From Muricauda sp. SCSIO 65647 (GTDB lineage: Bacteria > Bacteroidota > Bacteroidia > Flavobacteriales > Flavobacteriaceae), in the NCBI RefSeq assembly GCF_021534965.1, contig NZ_CP091037.1:62001-126000 (forward strand): a stretch of 64,000 nt of DNA, written 5' to 3'. The position numbers and the translations under genes were made by a program. Positions within the stretch are counted from its first letter, which is position 1. Each line of letters begins with the position of its first letter. Below the pieces are notes generated by a model. The model was given only the letters and a program-made list of their open reading frames with translations, was not told where the DNA came from and did not search any database. Of the stretch, positions 19,514 through 28,201 are shown piece after piece.

Positions 19514-19538
19514 ATCCCGCTTTCGAGCGGGATTTTTT
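19514..19538. terminator. Bidirectional terminator between convergent genes
   Basis: Perfect 8-bp stem ATCCCGCT / AGCGGGAT with a stable TTCG tetraloop. It is followed by six T on the plus strand and, because A-runs precede it, also by a T-run on the minus strand. The mtaB stop codon overlaps the T-tract. It ends both the GNAT-like gene and mtaB. Confidence 0.92.
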
Positions 19539-20862
19539 ATGCCATAATTTTTTCCTCCACAAATGCGAACCGAACCAAACCATCTTCATCGATCGTCGTC
19601 AATTCTACCTCGTGTAGGGTATTCACCAACCCAGGATCCCATGGTGCCTTTACCTTCACATAGTTTTCGGTGAAGCCATGAATATATCCTGCTTTATTTT
19701 CACCCTCGAAAAGTACTGTTCTCTTACACCCCAACTGGCTTTCATAGAAAGCACGTCGCTTTTTGACCGATAGCCCCCTAAGCATTTTGCTTCGCTTGTT
19801 GCGGATATGTTTGGGAACAATGCCCTCCATTTCTGCGGCCAGCGTATTGTCTCGTTCAGAATAGGTAAAGACATGCAGGTAAGAAACCCCCAATTCGTTC
19901 AAAAAATGATAGGTGTGCAAGAAATCCTCATCCGTTTCGCCGGGAAAACCCACGATCACATCCACGCCTATGCAAGCGTGGGGCATCGCTTTTTTGATTC
20001 GAGCTACCCTGTCGACATACAAATTGGTCAAGTAACGCCTGCGCATCAATTTTAAAATCTTGTCACTGCCACTTTGCAGTGGAATATGGAAGTGTGGCAC
20101 AAAACTCTTGCTGTTCGCCACAAAGTCAATGGTCTCGTTTTTTAAGAGGTTCGGTTCGATCGAAGAGATGCGCAAACGGTGAACACCCTCTACCCTATCC
20201 AACGCTCTTACCAAATCGAAAAAAGTATGTTCGTGCTTTTTGTTGCCAAATTCCCCTTTGCCATAGTCACCGATATTCACTCCTGTCAGTACAATTTCCT
20301 TAATGCCCTTTGCGGCGATCTCTGAAGCATTTTTCAAGACATTCGCAAGGGTATCACTGCGTGAAATGCCACGTGCAAGGGGTATTGTGCAATAGGTGCA
20401 CTTGTAATCACAGCCATCCTGTACCTTTAGAAAAGCACGGGTTCTATCACCTATGGCATAGCTGCCCACATAAAAATCGGCCTCTTCGATCTCACATGAA
20501 TGCACTTCACCTATTTCATTCTTGGTCAGGTCATTCAAATAATCGGTGATCTTGAACTTTTCCGTAGCCCCCAAGACCAGGTCTACCCCCTCAACATCAG
20601 CCAGTTCTTCAGGTTTCAACTGGGCATAACAGCCCACTGCGGCGACAAAAGCTTCTGCATTGGTTTTCTGCGCTTGCTTGACAATGGTTTTAAAGCGTTT
20701 ATCGGCATTCTCGGTCACCGAGCAGGTGTTGATGACATAGATATCGGCAGTTTCTGAGAAATCAACACGTTGAAAACCTTCGCCCTCAAAACTTCTTGCA
20801 ATGGTCGAAGTTTCTGAAAAGTTAAGCTTGCAGCCCAAGGTGTAAAAGGCGACTTTTTTCAT
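19537..20862 (-). CDS. mtaB: tRNA t6A37 methylthiotransferase MtaB
   Basis: 441 residues from the ATG of MKKVAFYTLGCKLN. The radical-SAM methylthiotransferase converts t6A37 to ms2t6A37 in tRNAs reading ANN codons. The N-terminal UPF0004 domain holds three Cys for one Fe-S cluster (C11, C47, C78); the radical SAM triad is CDYKCTYC (C151, C155, C158). A C-terminal TRAM-like segment ends the protein. The opening VAFYTLGCKLNFSET distinguishes MtaB from MiaB and RimO. The 39 residues encoded upstream of this start are discarded because they fall in repeat-like sequence. Confidence 0.93.
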   Translation of the reverse strand: MKKVAFYTLGCKLNFSETSTIARSFEGEGFQRVDFSETADIYVINTCSVTENADKRFKTIVKQAQKTNAEAFVAAVGCYAQLKPEELADVEGVDLVLGATEKFKITDYLNDLTKNEIGEVHSCEIEEADFYVGSYAIGDRTRAFLKVQDGCDYKCTYCTIPLARGISRSDTLANVLKNASEIAAKGIKEIVLTGVNIGDYGKGEFGNKKHEHTFFDLVRALDRVEGVHRLRISSIEPNLLKNETIDFVANSKSFVPHFHIPLQSGSDKILKLMRRRYLTNLYVDRVARIKKAMPHACIGVDVIVGFPGETDEDFLHTYHFLNELGVSYLHVFTYSERDNTLAAEMEGIVPKHIRNKRSKMLRGLSVKKRRAFYESQLGCKRTVLFEGENKAGYIHGFTENYVKVKAPWDPGLVNTLHEVELTTIDEDGLVRFAFVEEKIMA

Positions 20863-20983
20863 CGAATGTCTTGATTTTTGCAGGTTGCAAAGATAATCAA
20901 TAGCCAGCAAGTCATCACAACCTGGCAATATGCCATAAAAACCGTACACCGTTGCTGTTGAAACTCTAAAAAAATTCATCGAA

Positions 20984-21013
20984 CTTCGTTACTTGTGCTG
21001 AACATTGTCGAAG
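20984..21013. repeat. Solitary palindromic element remnant
   Basis: CTTCG ... CGAAG hairpin containing CTGAACATTGTCGAAG, located between mtaB and the deiminase gene. The 16-base core differs by two bases from CTGAGCATGGTCGAAG inside purL (53785-53800). It looks like a single hairpin of a dispersed palindromic repeat family. Confidence 0.6.
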
Positions 21014-21078
21014 CATCAAGCTCCACTTAATCTAATGTTGGCAACCATTTGAACGAATTAAAAGAGAATAGATACATC

Positions 21079-22194
21079 ATGGTCCTTTTTTTTCTTGTTA
21101 TACTTATTTCAACGATAAACTCATGTGACGAGCAAACCATAAAAGAACCGATTTTGGCGACTGAAGTAATGTATATTTTTCCTGAAGAAAGCGAACCCCA
21201 TGAAGCCACTTGGTTGCAATGGCCGCACCATTATCAATACGGTATTGATTTTCGAGATGACCTTGACCCAACTTGGGTCGAGCTTGCAAAAGAGTTGATC
21301 ACAAGTGAAAAAGTACATATAATCGCGTATGACGAAACTGAGAAAAGTAGAATCATTGCATTACTTAACGCACAATCGGTGGACTTGACCAATGTCGGTT
21401 TTTACATATATCCTACCGATGACTTTTGGGTACGGGACAATGGCCCGATCTATGTTTATGACCATAATGGAAATTTGGTCATCCAAGATTGGGGGTTCAA
21501 CGGATGGGGAAATAAAGCAGATTATGCAGACTGCAACACAATTCCCACTAAAATCGGACAAGATCAAAACAGAACCGTAGTAGATCTAAATTCAATAATG
21601 GTGAATGAAGGTGGAAGTGTAGAACTTGATGGAAATGGAACATTGATGGCTTGCAAAAGTTCGATTTTGAATAAGAATCGAAATCGGGGAATGACACAAG
21701 TAGTGGCTGAAAATATATTTCAAAAATACTTGGGAGCAACCCACTTCATTTGGTTGGATGGTCAAAAGGGACTAGATATAACCGATCAACACATTGATGG
21801 TTTCGCAAGATTCGGCAACTCAAACACCATAGTTACCATGAACAATGATGACCTGTTGGCATATGATGTTCTACAGTCAGATATCGATAAATTGTATGCT
21901 GCGAAAAATAAAGATGGTGTTGCCTATACTTTTTTGAAATTGCCATTGACCCAAAACAATGTTGTGACCACTTATGGAAAAGATCTAGGTTATAAAGGCT
22001 CTTACTGTAATTATTATATAGCCAATACGAAAGTCATTGTGCCTATTTACAATGACCCAAATGACGTTATCGCTTTACAAAAAATACAGACCATTTATCC
22101 AAATAGAACAGTCGTGGGAATCGATTTTAGGAACGTATATGCCAACGGGGGCATGACCCATTGTGTAACACAACAACAGCCCAAAGAAAGGTAA
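21079..22194 (+). CDS. Exported agmatine deiminase/peptidyl-arginine deiminase family protein
   Basis: 371 residues from the ATG of MVLFFLVILI. The guanidino-group-modifying fold is clear: PHEATWLQWP near the start, WVRDNGP with the catalytic Asp, a VNEGGSVELDGNGTL segment, the catalytic His in HIDGFARF, and the catalytic Cys in GGMTHCVTQQQP close to the end. The classical bacterial agmatine deiminase is cytosolic. This one has an N-terminal signal and a possible lipobox Cys at residue 16, so it may act on extracellular agmatine or arginine residues. A TTG 30 bp upstream is a less likely start. The gene is isolated, so there is no pathway clue. Confidence 0.82.
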   Translation: MVLFFLVILISTINSCDEQTIKEPILATEVMYIFPEESEPHEATWLQWPHHYQYGIDFRDDLDPTWVELAKELITSEKVHIIAYDETEKSRIIALLNAQSVDLTNVGFYIYPTDDFWVRDNGPIYVYDHNGNLVIQDWGFNGWGNKADYADCNTIPTKIGQDQNRTVVDLNSIMVNEGGSVELDGNGTLMACKSSILNKNRNRGMTQVVAENIFQKYLGATHFIWLDGQKGLDITDQHIDGFARFGNSNTIVTMNNDDLLAYDVLQSDIDKLYAAKNKDGVAYTFLKLPLTQNNVVTTYGKDLGYKGSYCNYYIANTKVIVPIYNDPNDVIALQKIQTIYPNRTVVGIDFRNVYANGGMTHCVTQQQPKER

Positions 22195-22202
22195 AACGCG
22201 AC

Positions 22203-23378
22203 CTAGAAATTTCGCCATTTTTCTGTGGCCTCATAGACGTGCTCTAAAATGGCCTGTTCTTTTTCATCAAATTCCTTTCCACGCCGGGCCATCATCACCT
22301 TTGCGGTGTCAAAGGCAGCTTTCAGGTTATAGGTTCGAAAACCAGAGGCCCCGCCCCAACTGAAACTGGGTATGAAATTACGTGGAAAGCCTGGTACATA
22401 AATGTTGCTGTTCACCCCTATGATCGTACCGGTGTTGAACATGGTATTGATGGCCGTTTTGCTGTGGTCGCCCATCATGAGTCCACAGAATTGCAGTCCT
22501 GTTTGATCAAAAGTTTCGGTGGCATAGTTCCACAACCGTACTTTTGCGTAGTTGTTCTTGAGATTTGAGTTGTTCGAGTCTGCTCCGATATTGCACCATT
22601 CGCCCAGTACCGAGTTGCCCAAATACCCCTCATGGCCCTTGCTCGAATAGCCAAAAATGACCGAGTTGTTGATCTCGCCACAAACCTTGCCATAGGGGCC
22701 CACTGTGGTTGGGCCATAAATCTTGGCGCCCATCTTGACCACGGCCTTTTCGCAAAGGGCAAAACCACCACGAATAAGGCTGCCCTCCCAGACCTCTGTA
22801 TTTTTACCAATGTATATGGGGCCATTGGCCGCATTCAGAATGCTGTATTCGATTTTGGCTCCTTCTTCGACAAAAATATGCTCAGGACGTACCAAATGGT
22901 TGGTATCTGAAATCGGGGCACTTTTTCTTCCTTTGGTGAGAAAGTCAAAGTCGGCCTGCAATGCCTCCCCGTTTCTTGAAAAAATGTCCCAAGTGTTTTT
23001 GATCATGAACAATTCCCCCTCAAAACCAATCCGTTCATAATCATCCAAATCAAAAGCTTCCTCGGGATTACCTGTAGCAAAGGCAATCACTTTTTCTTCA
23101 CCTATCAGTGCTTGTTTTGGTCTGAGTTCGATCACTGCCCCTACCAATGCCTCGTTGGGCAAAACGGCACCATTGATCACTATGTTCTCAGCCTCCATTT
23201 TAAGAGGATATTTGATGGACAGATATTCTTCGGTCAAAGAGCTCGTCGAGGTTTGTAACCATTTTTCCCATTTCTCCCGAATGGTGAGAATACCGATTCT
23301 AATGTCTGCGACCGGACGCGTGAAGGTAAACGGTAACAATGCTGTTCTGCTGTCGCCGTCAGATAGAATATAGTTCAT
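22203..23378 (-). CDS. GlmU-like sugar nucleotidyltransferase/acyltransferase family protein
   Basis: 391 residues. The N-terminal half (MNYILSDGDSRTALLPFTFTRP) has a nucleotidyltransferase-like fold, but the classical GXGTRM signature of GlmU is absent. The C-terminal half is a left-handed beta-helix built from hexapeptide repeats (IEYSILNAANGPIYIGKNTE, then NSVIFGYSSKGHEGYLGNS). Bacteroidota encode such proteins widely and annotate them as putative sugar nucleotidyl transferase. The substrate is not known. It probably shares a transcript start region with rpmE2 upstream but is separated from it by a terminator. Confidence 0.8.
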   Translation of the reverse strand: MNYILSDGDSRTALLPFTFTRPVADIRIGILTIREKWEKWLQTSTSSLTEEYLSIKYPLKMEAENIVINGAVLPNEALVGAVIELRPKQALIGEEKVIAFATGNPEEAFDLDDYERIGFEGELFMIKNTWDIFSRNGEALQADFDFLTKGRKSAPISDTNHLVRPEHIFVEEGAKIEYSILNAANGPIYIGKNTEVWEGSLIRGGFALCEKAVVKMGAKIYGPTTVGPYGKVCGEINNSVIFGYSSKGHEGYLGNSVLGEWCNIGADSNNSNLKNNYAKVRLWNYATETFDQTGLQFCGLMMGDHSKTAINTMFNTGTIIGVNSNIYVPGFPRNFIPSFSWGGASGFRTYNLKAAFDTAKVMMARRGKEFDEKEQAILEHVYEATEKWRNF

Positions 23379-23410
23379 TGTGTGGCCTTAATTCTTTGTA
23401 AAAATAAAAA

Positions 23411-23437
23411 ACGCCCCCGACCAATGGTGGGAGCGTT
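23411..23437 (-). terminator. Terminator after rpmE2
   Basis: Minus-strand hairpin ACGCTCCC...GGGGGCGT (with one G-U pair and an imperfect inner stem), followed by TTTTTTATTTTT. It separates rpmE2 from the GlmU-like gene. Confidence 0.8.
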
Positions 23438-23460
23438 CCGTATATTTTGTCAAAAACTCG

Positions 23461-23739
23461 TTATTCTGCCTCTTTTTCTTTTTTGGCAGGCTTTTCGAAT
23501 TTCTTGTATTTGTTCTTGAACTTGTCAATTCGACCAGCAGTATCGACCAATTTGGTCTTACCCGTATAATAAGGATGTGAGGTTCTTGAGATTTCCAATT
23601 TTACCAATGGATATTCAGTACCATCAACGGTTATGGTCTCTTTTGCTTCTGCAGTTGACTTGGTGATGAAGACATCATCGTTCGACATGTCTTTGAACGC
23701 CACAAGTCTATAGTTTTTAGGATGTACACCTTTCTTCAT
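23461..23739 (-). CDS. rpmE2: 50S ribosomal protein L31, type B
   Basis: 92 residues starting MKKGVHPKNYRLVAFKDMS and containing SRTSHPYYTGK and VDTAGRIDKFKNKY, the L31 core. It has none of the four zinc-binding Cys of the C+ (type A) form, and it has the type B insertion, so it is the zinc-free paralogue. Its C-terminus is Lys-rich. No second L31 is visible here. Confidence 0.96.
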   Translation of the reverse strand: MKKGVHPKNYRLVAFKDMSNDDVFITKSTAEAKETITVDGTEYPLVKLEISRTSHPYYTGKTKLVDTAGRIDKFKNKYKKFEKPAKKEKEAE

Positions 23740-23900
23740 CTTCAGAGTATCTTAAAGTCGAGATTTTCAGGCTGCAAATTTAAGTATTTTTTATTTTCTG
23801 GCAACCCAAAAAACCTGAAAAAGAAAAAACTGTACCTTTAGGTGTAACAATTTTGGGAGATTGTTAACCAATAACCTGTAATCAACTTAAATATTCAAAA

Positions 23901-24422
23901 ATGGAGGAACAACAACCTAAAACGGGAAAATATGCATTGAATTATGGCTTGATATTAGGACTCATATCAGTTGTTTTCAGCGTATTTCTTTATTTACAAA
24001 AAGCTCACTATGAGCAAAACTGGGCGGTAACCGGCATCGGATTTCTTATCATGGTAGTCGTAGTAGCCATTGCAGTAAAAAACTTTCGAAAAGCAAATGG
24101 TGATTTTTTAAGCATCGCCCAAGCCCTTAAAATAGGTACAGGTGCGGCGGTGATTGCTGGCATTATTGGCATTATTTACTTTTTGATTCAATCTAATCTC
24201 ATAGAACCGGATTTTATGGAGAAGGCAACTGCCATAGCCAAAGAAAAAACCTTTGCACAAAATCCGAATATAACCGAAGAACAATGGCAGCAGGGCGTAG
24301 AAATGCGTAAAAAATTTGCTTGGCTTACCTATCCGATAATACTTATTTTCAATACTATTATGGGATTGGTGGCTGGTCTTATCGCTGGTCTCATCTTCAA
24401 AAAAGCCAAACCTGCTTACTAA
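23901..24422 (+). CDS. DUF4199 membrane protein
   Basis: 173 residues with four predicted membrane helices (about 13-32, 43-62, 78-98 and 140-165) and a loop between the third and fourth carrying IAKEKTFAQNPNITEEQWQQ. This arrangement and the opening TGKYALNYGLILG match the DUF4199 family of Bacteroidota. Function unknown. It precedes a GT2 glycosyltransferase by 42 bp, an order that I recall as conserved in Flavobacteriia, and it may help the transferase at the membrane (inference). Confidence 0.85.
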   Translation: MEEQQPKTGKYALNYGLILGLISVVFSVFLYLQKAHYEQNWAVTGIGFLIMVVVVAIAVKNFRKANGDFLSIAQALKIGTGAAVIAGIIGIIYFLIQSNLIEPDFMEKATAIAKEKTFAQNPNITEEQWQQGVEMRKKFAWLTYPIILIFNTIMGLVAGLIAGLIFKKAKPAY

Positions 24423-24434
24423 ACCAAAAAATGC

Positions 24435-24442
24435 TACTTTTG
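24435..24442 (+). promoter_or_regulatory. Possible -7 box upstream of the GT2 gene
   Basis: TACTTTTG matches the Bacteroidota -7 consensus TAnnTTTG and lies 22 bp before the GT2 start codon. No clear TTTG -33 element is present, so this is weak. Confidence 0.35.
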
Positions 24443-24464
24443 AAAGGAATTCGAGAATCGAGCA

Positions 24465-25415
24465 ATGCAGCTATCCGTTGTAATTCCTTTACTTAACGAG
24501 CAAGAATCACTGACAGAACTACATGATTGGATTGCAGCCGTGATGCAGTCCAATCATTTTTCTTATGAAATCATTTTTATCGATGATGGCAGTGGTGATG
24601 ATTCATGGAAGGTCATTCAGTCACTTGCCTCAAAAAATCAGAATGTCAAGGGGCTGCGTTTTCTCAAAAACTTTGGAAAATCACAGGCATTGCACGCTGG
24701 TTTCAAAGAGGCCCAGGGCGATGTCATCATTACCATGGATGCCGATTTACAGGATAGTCCGGAAGAAATTCCCGAATTGGTGCGATTGATCAAAGAGGAA
24801 GACTTTGACATTGTATCGGGATGGAAGAAGAAACGCTACGATTCGATCATTACCAAGAATCTACCTTCAAAACTCTTCAATTGGGCTGCAAGAAAAACTT
24901 CTGGAGTGCAATTGCACGATTTCAATTGTGGCCTAAAAGCGTTCAAAAAAAAGGTGGTCAAGACCATCGAGGTATCTGGTGAAATGCACCGTTACATACC
25001 CGTACTTGCCAAAAATGCAGGTTACTCGAACATCGGTGAAAAAGTGGTTGTGCACCAGGCCAGAAAATATGGTAAGACCAAATTTGGGGCAGAGCGTTTT
25101 CTCAACGGTTTTTTAGATTTGATCACCATCTGGTTCGTCACAAAGTTTGGCAAACAGCCCATGCACTTATTTGGTGCCTTGGGGGTATTGATGTTTCTGG
25201 TCGGTTTTGGTTTTGCCCTTTATCTGGGTATCGACAAACTGTTTTTAGATCCGACCGGTAGGTTGATAACCGATAGGCCCCAATTCTACATATCACTCAC
25301 CGCAATGATTCTCGGCACACAGCTTTTTATGGCGGGATTTTTAGGCGAATTGATCACACGCTCTAAAAAGACAGGTCGTGGCCATTATACCATCAGTGAG
25401 ACCATCAATTTTTAG
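24465..25415 (+). CDS. Family 2 glycosyltransferase, dolichol-phosphate-sugar synthase type
   Basis: 316 residues. The GT-A domain opens with QLSVVIPLLNEQESL, has FIDDGSGDDSW and the metal-binding DADLQDSPEEIP, and is followed by two C-terminal membrane helices (about 235-258 and 278-302). This matches the DPM1/GtrB-like group that transfers a sugar from a nucleotide donor to undecaprenyl or another polyprenyl phosphate. The sugar and the acceptor glycan are unknown. It is downstream of the DUF4199 gene, and its stop overlaps by 4 bp the stop of the convergent surface-protein gene. Confidence 0.88.
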   Translation: MQLSVVIPLLNEQESLTELHDWIAAVMQSNHFSYEIIFIDDGSGDDSWKVIQSLASKNQNVKGLRFLKNFGKSQALHAGFKEAQGDVIITMDADLQDSPEEIPELVRLIKEEDFDIVSGWKKKRYDSIITKNLPSKLFNWAARKTSGVQLHDFNCGLKAFKKKVVKTIEVSGEMHRYIPVLAKNAGYSNIGEKVVVHQARKYGKTKFGAERFLNGFLDLITIWFVTKFGKQPMHLFGALGVLMFLVGFGFALYLGIDKLFLDPTGRLITDRPQFYISLTAMILGTQLFMAGFLGELITRSKKTGRGHYTISETINF

Positions 25416-28051
25416 CGTTTTAAGGCAAAATGCCCGGTAATAATGCGGCCTTCGCCCAATTGTAGCTTATACCAGTAATCATCTGAAGGCATTTGGCGCC
25501 GATCGAACGTTCCATCCCAACCTAGATCATCGTGTCGAAATGTCTTCATCAATTTTCCATATCGATCAAAAACCGATATGACCACATCGGGAAAAAATTC
25601 AGGGTTCATCAATGTCCAACGATCGTTGATGCCGTCACTATTAGGGGTGAAAAATGGTAGCACCCCACCTACCAAAATGGTTTCCATAATTTCGGTACAA
25701 CCATCGCTTACCACCAAATCATATACCCCTGGCAAGAGGTTGGAGAAAGTATTTGAATCTTGAAAAGTAAGTCCATTATCCAACGAAAATTGAACGTTTT
25801 CAATAGTATCGGGTATCTGTGTTATGATAGTGACCGAATTGCGTTGTGTGAAATCTTCAACAATAATCTCCTCAACTTCAAAAGGTGCTTCATCGACCAC
25901 CTCGAAACTCTGCAAATAGCTACAATCACCGTTGCCAAAAATCAGATCAAAGGTTCCGGTAGTCTGCACCGTATATTCTTGGTCCGTCGAACCATCTGGC
26001 CAAAGATAGGTGTCAAAGCCATCCAGTCCTGTCAAAACAGCTTCACCGTTACATGAAACAACCTTCACGACTTCTTCATATTCAGGTTTTTGCTCCACAT
26101 CAAGTGTTACAAAACCGATAGCCGCACAGTCGTTTTGATTCTCAACCCGAAAGTATGCTTGCAATGGATCAAAAGGGCCAAATATTCTATTCTCGAGTTC
26201 CAACTCCTCTAATTCCAAGAGCGCATGATCTTCGGTGGCGTATAAACTTAAATCATCACCAAAATCAACGAAAAGTTGGTCATAAACCTCCTGCATGTTT
26301 ACTTCTGCGGCCAAAAGGGCAACAGTTCCATCGCAGATCTGTAACTCTCGATAAAATCCCAAATCGGTCAGGGGCCGTACTATAAGCGCAACCTCAACAA
26401 TTTGAAAACACTCCGAATTCTCGAAAGCCCTTGCATATAGTATCTCGCCGTTAAAATTATTTTGAAACCCAATCGGGTCGATCACATTTTCATTGTTTTG
26501 GGCGTCTTGAAGTGTGGTGAAAAAATTTGCCGTAATATCTTCGTTGCCGTTGTTAAAAAGCACTATGGCCTCGTTCAAATTGAATTGGGTAATGCCATCA
26601 TCATTGCCATCAACATCGCACTGTACCAAACTGACACTCTGAACCACGTTGGGTATTTCCGCTATTTCCACAAACTCTAAAAAAGTTCTTGAGGTACCAT
26701 TTGAATATTCTACCTCGATGGTTACCGTATACGTCCCATGCGCAGTGAACACATGGGTTGGGTTCAAGTCGGTTGAAAAATTTGCCGAACCGGAGAGCGG
26801 GTCACCAAAATTCCAATGAATCGATGTAATGGCCCCTGTAGAATCAGTGGTAAACTGGGTGGTATCACCTTCACAAAAATTTTCTATCGTCACTATGGTT
26901 TCAAAAAAAGATTGAATAAAGGGCGGAAGTCCATAAGAGGCGGCCCGACCACCAAGATCAACCCCAAATCTTCTAAAGTCACTGTCCAATCCCTGCAAGT
27001 TTGGTGTTCTTATGACCGATAACCTTTCATTTGGGATGGAATGGTATATCTTTTTGTCAATAGCTATTTGAAGCGCTCCGGCGACAAAGCCGTCATTGAT
27101 TCTTCTATTGAAATGGGCAACCTGATATTCTGATGCTGGTATGCTCATTGATTCCAGATCGTACTGTACTATTTCAATCTCATCAGTTATTTTTTCACCA
27201 TCAACAGTGGTGAGAGAAACACCGCTCGCATAAAGTTTTGACGAATTCGAAGAAAACTCCACTCCATAATAAACACGTTCATCACTAACGAGCGTTGCAT
27301 TACTGACCACCCCTGTATCAACGTTAAAATCAAAGAGATATAGACTTCCCTCAAACTCAGGTTCAACAATCGTATGGGCTATCGCCAATTTCGTACCGTC
27401 GGGAGAAATTTTCAAACTGCCTCTAATATTTTCAGAATTAGATATTAACGGGCCAATTGTAGAGATTACAGGTGAGGTCGATACCCCATTGGCATCTACG
27501 CGATATGAATAAAACTGATTCCTGTAATGGGTGACCACCCAATAATAGTTATCTGTTGCATTACGAACGGCGGAAACTTTTTCAGAGCATTGTGCCAAGA
27601 GCGTAGTGTTTTTTTCAACTATATCTCCCCTGCCATTGTCGAGCAACATATTTACCACAGAATAATTGAATCCGTTGGACGTGCCCAAACGATAGGCCAA
27701 TGCATCATCGGGCGTAAAAATATAATAAATGTTATTTCGTACCGGATTTGGTACGACCAGGGCCGACTGAGTGGTCGAAAAACTGCCCCCTAGCTCAATA
27801 CCATTGGGCATCAGATTGTGAAATCGATTCCATACTGATTTCCCCTCGGTGTAGAAAAGAAGGTTGCCATCACCATCAGAAAAGGCCTCACATCCTTCTA
27901 CCGTATTGATTTGACCATCTGTAAGCGGAATTGGTGTTCCAGAATTGAAATCCAAACCAGCATATTGGCCAAAATACCAATTAGCAGCTTCTCGCTGTGC
28001 CAAAAGAAAACCACTGAAAAGAATAAAAATAATTGCTATCAAACACCTCAT
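25412..28051 (-). CDS. Large secreted protein with PKD domain and T9SS gliding-motility C-terminal domain
   Basis: 879 residues from the ATG of MRCLIAIIFILFSGFLLAQ, which is a signal peptide. The first ~390 residues look like a beta-propeller of the kind preceding PKD domains in Bacteroidota (ANWYFGQYAGLDFNSGTPIP). A PKD domain follows (IHWNFGDPLSG ... HVFTAHGTYTVTIEVEY, about 410-490). The final ~85 residues (PFFTPNSDGINDRWTL ... SVFDRYGKL) form the gliding motility-associated (CHU_C, type B) sorting domain. So it should be exported by the type IX system, often together with a PorP/SprF-like partner, which is not in the window. Role at the cell surface, probably adhesion or motility; not specifically known. 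Confidence 0.88.
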   Translation of the reverse strand: MRCLIAIIFILFSGFLLAQREAANWYFGQYAGLDFNSGTPIPLTDGQINTVEGCEAFSDGDGNLLFYTEGKSVWNRFHNLMPNGIELGGSFSTTQSALVVPNPVRNNIYYIFTPDDALAYRLGTSNGFNYSVVNMLLDNGRGDIVEKNTTLLAQCSEKVSAVRNATDNYYWVVTHYRNQFYSYRVDANGVSTSPVISTIGPLISNSENIRGSLKISPDGTKLAIAHTIVEPEFEGSLYLFDFNVDTGVVSNATLVSDERVYYGVEFSSNSSKLYASGVSLTTVDGEKITDEIEIVQYDLESMSIPASEYQVAHFNRRINDGFVAGALQIAIDKKIYHSIPNERLSVIRTPNLQGLDSDFRRFGVDLGGRAASYGLPPFIQSFFETIVTIENFCEGDTTQFTTDSTGAITSIHWNFGDPLSGSANFSTDLNPTHVFTAHGTYTVTIEVEYSNGTSRTFLEFVEIAEIPNVVQSVSLVQCDVDGNDDGITQFNLNEAIVLFNNGNEDITANFFTTLQDAQNNENVIDPIGFQNNFNGEILYARAFENSECFQIVEVALIVRPLTDLGFYRELQICDGTVALLAAEVNMQEVYDQLFVDFGDDLSLYATEDHALLELEELELENRIFGPFDPLQAYFRVENQNDCAAIGFVTLDVEQKPEYEEVVKVVSCNGEAVLTGLDGFDTYLWPDGSTDQEYTVQTTGTFDLIFGNGDCSYLQSFEVVDEAPFEVEEIIVEDFTQRNSVTIITQIPDTIENVQFSLDNGLTFQDSNTFSNLLPGVYDLVVSDGCTEIMETILVGGVLPFFTPNSDGINDRWTLMNPEFFPDVVISVFDRYGKLMKTFRHDDLGWDGTFDRRQMPSDDYWYKLQLGEGRIITGHFALKR

Positions 28052-28201
28052 GAAGTACCAACATACTAAAATATCGCCAAACCCGATCAAACTTGCGATG
28101 ATTGAGTAGTTTTTTTTGGCAAAACACAATATTCTTGACCGATAATATGGTATTCTGTTAAACTAGCGTAATTTTGATGAATCATTTAAACTCTGACAAC
28201 A

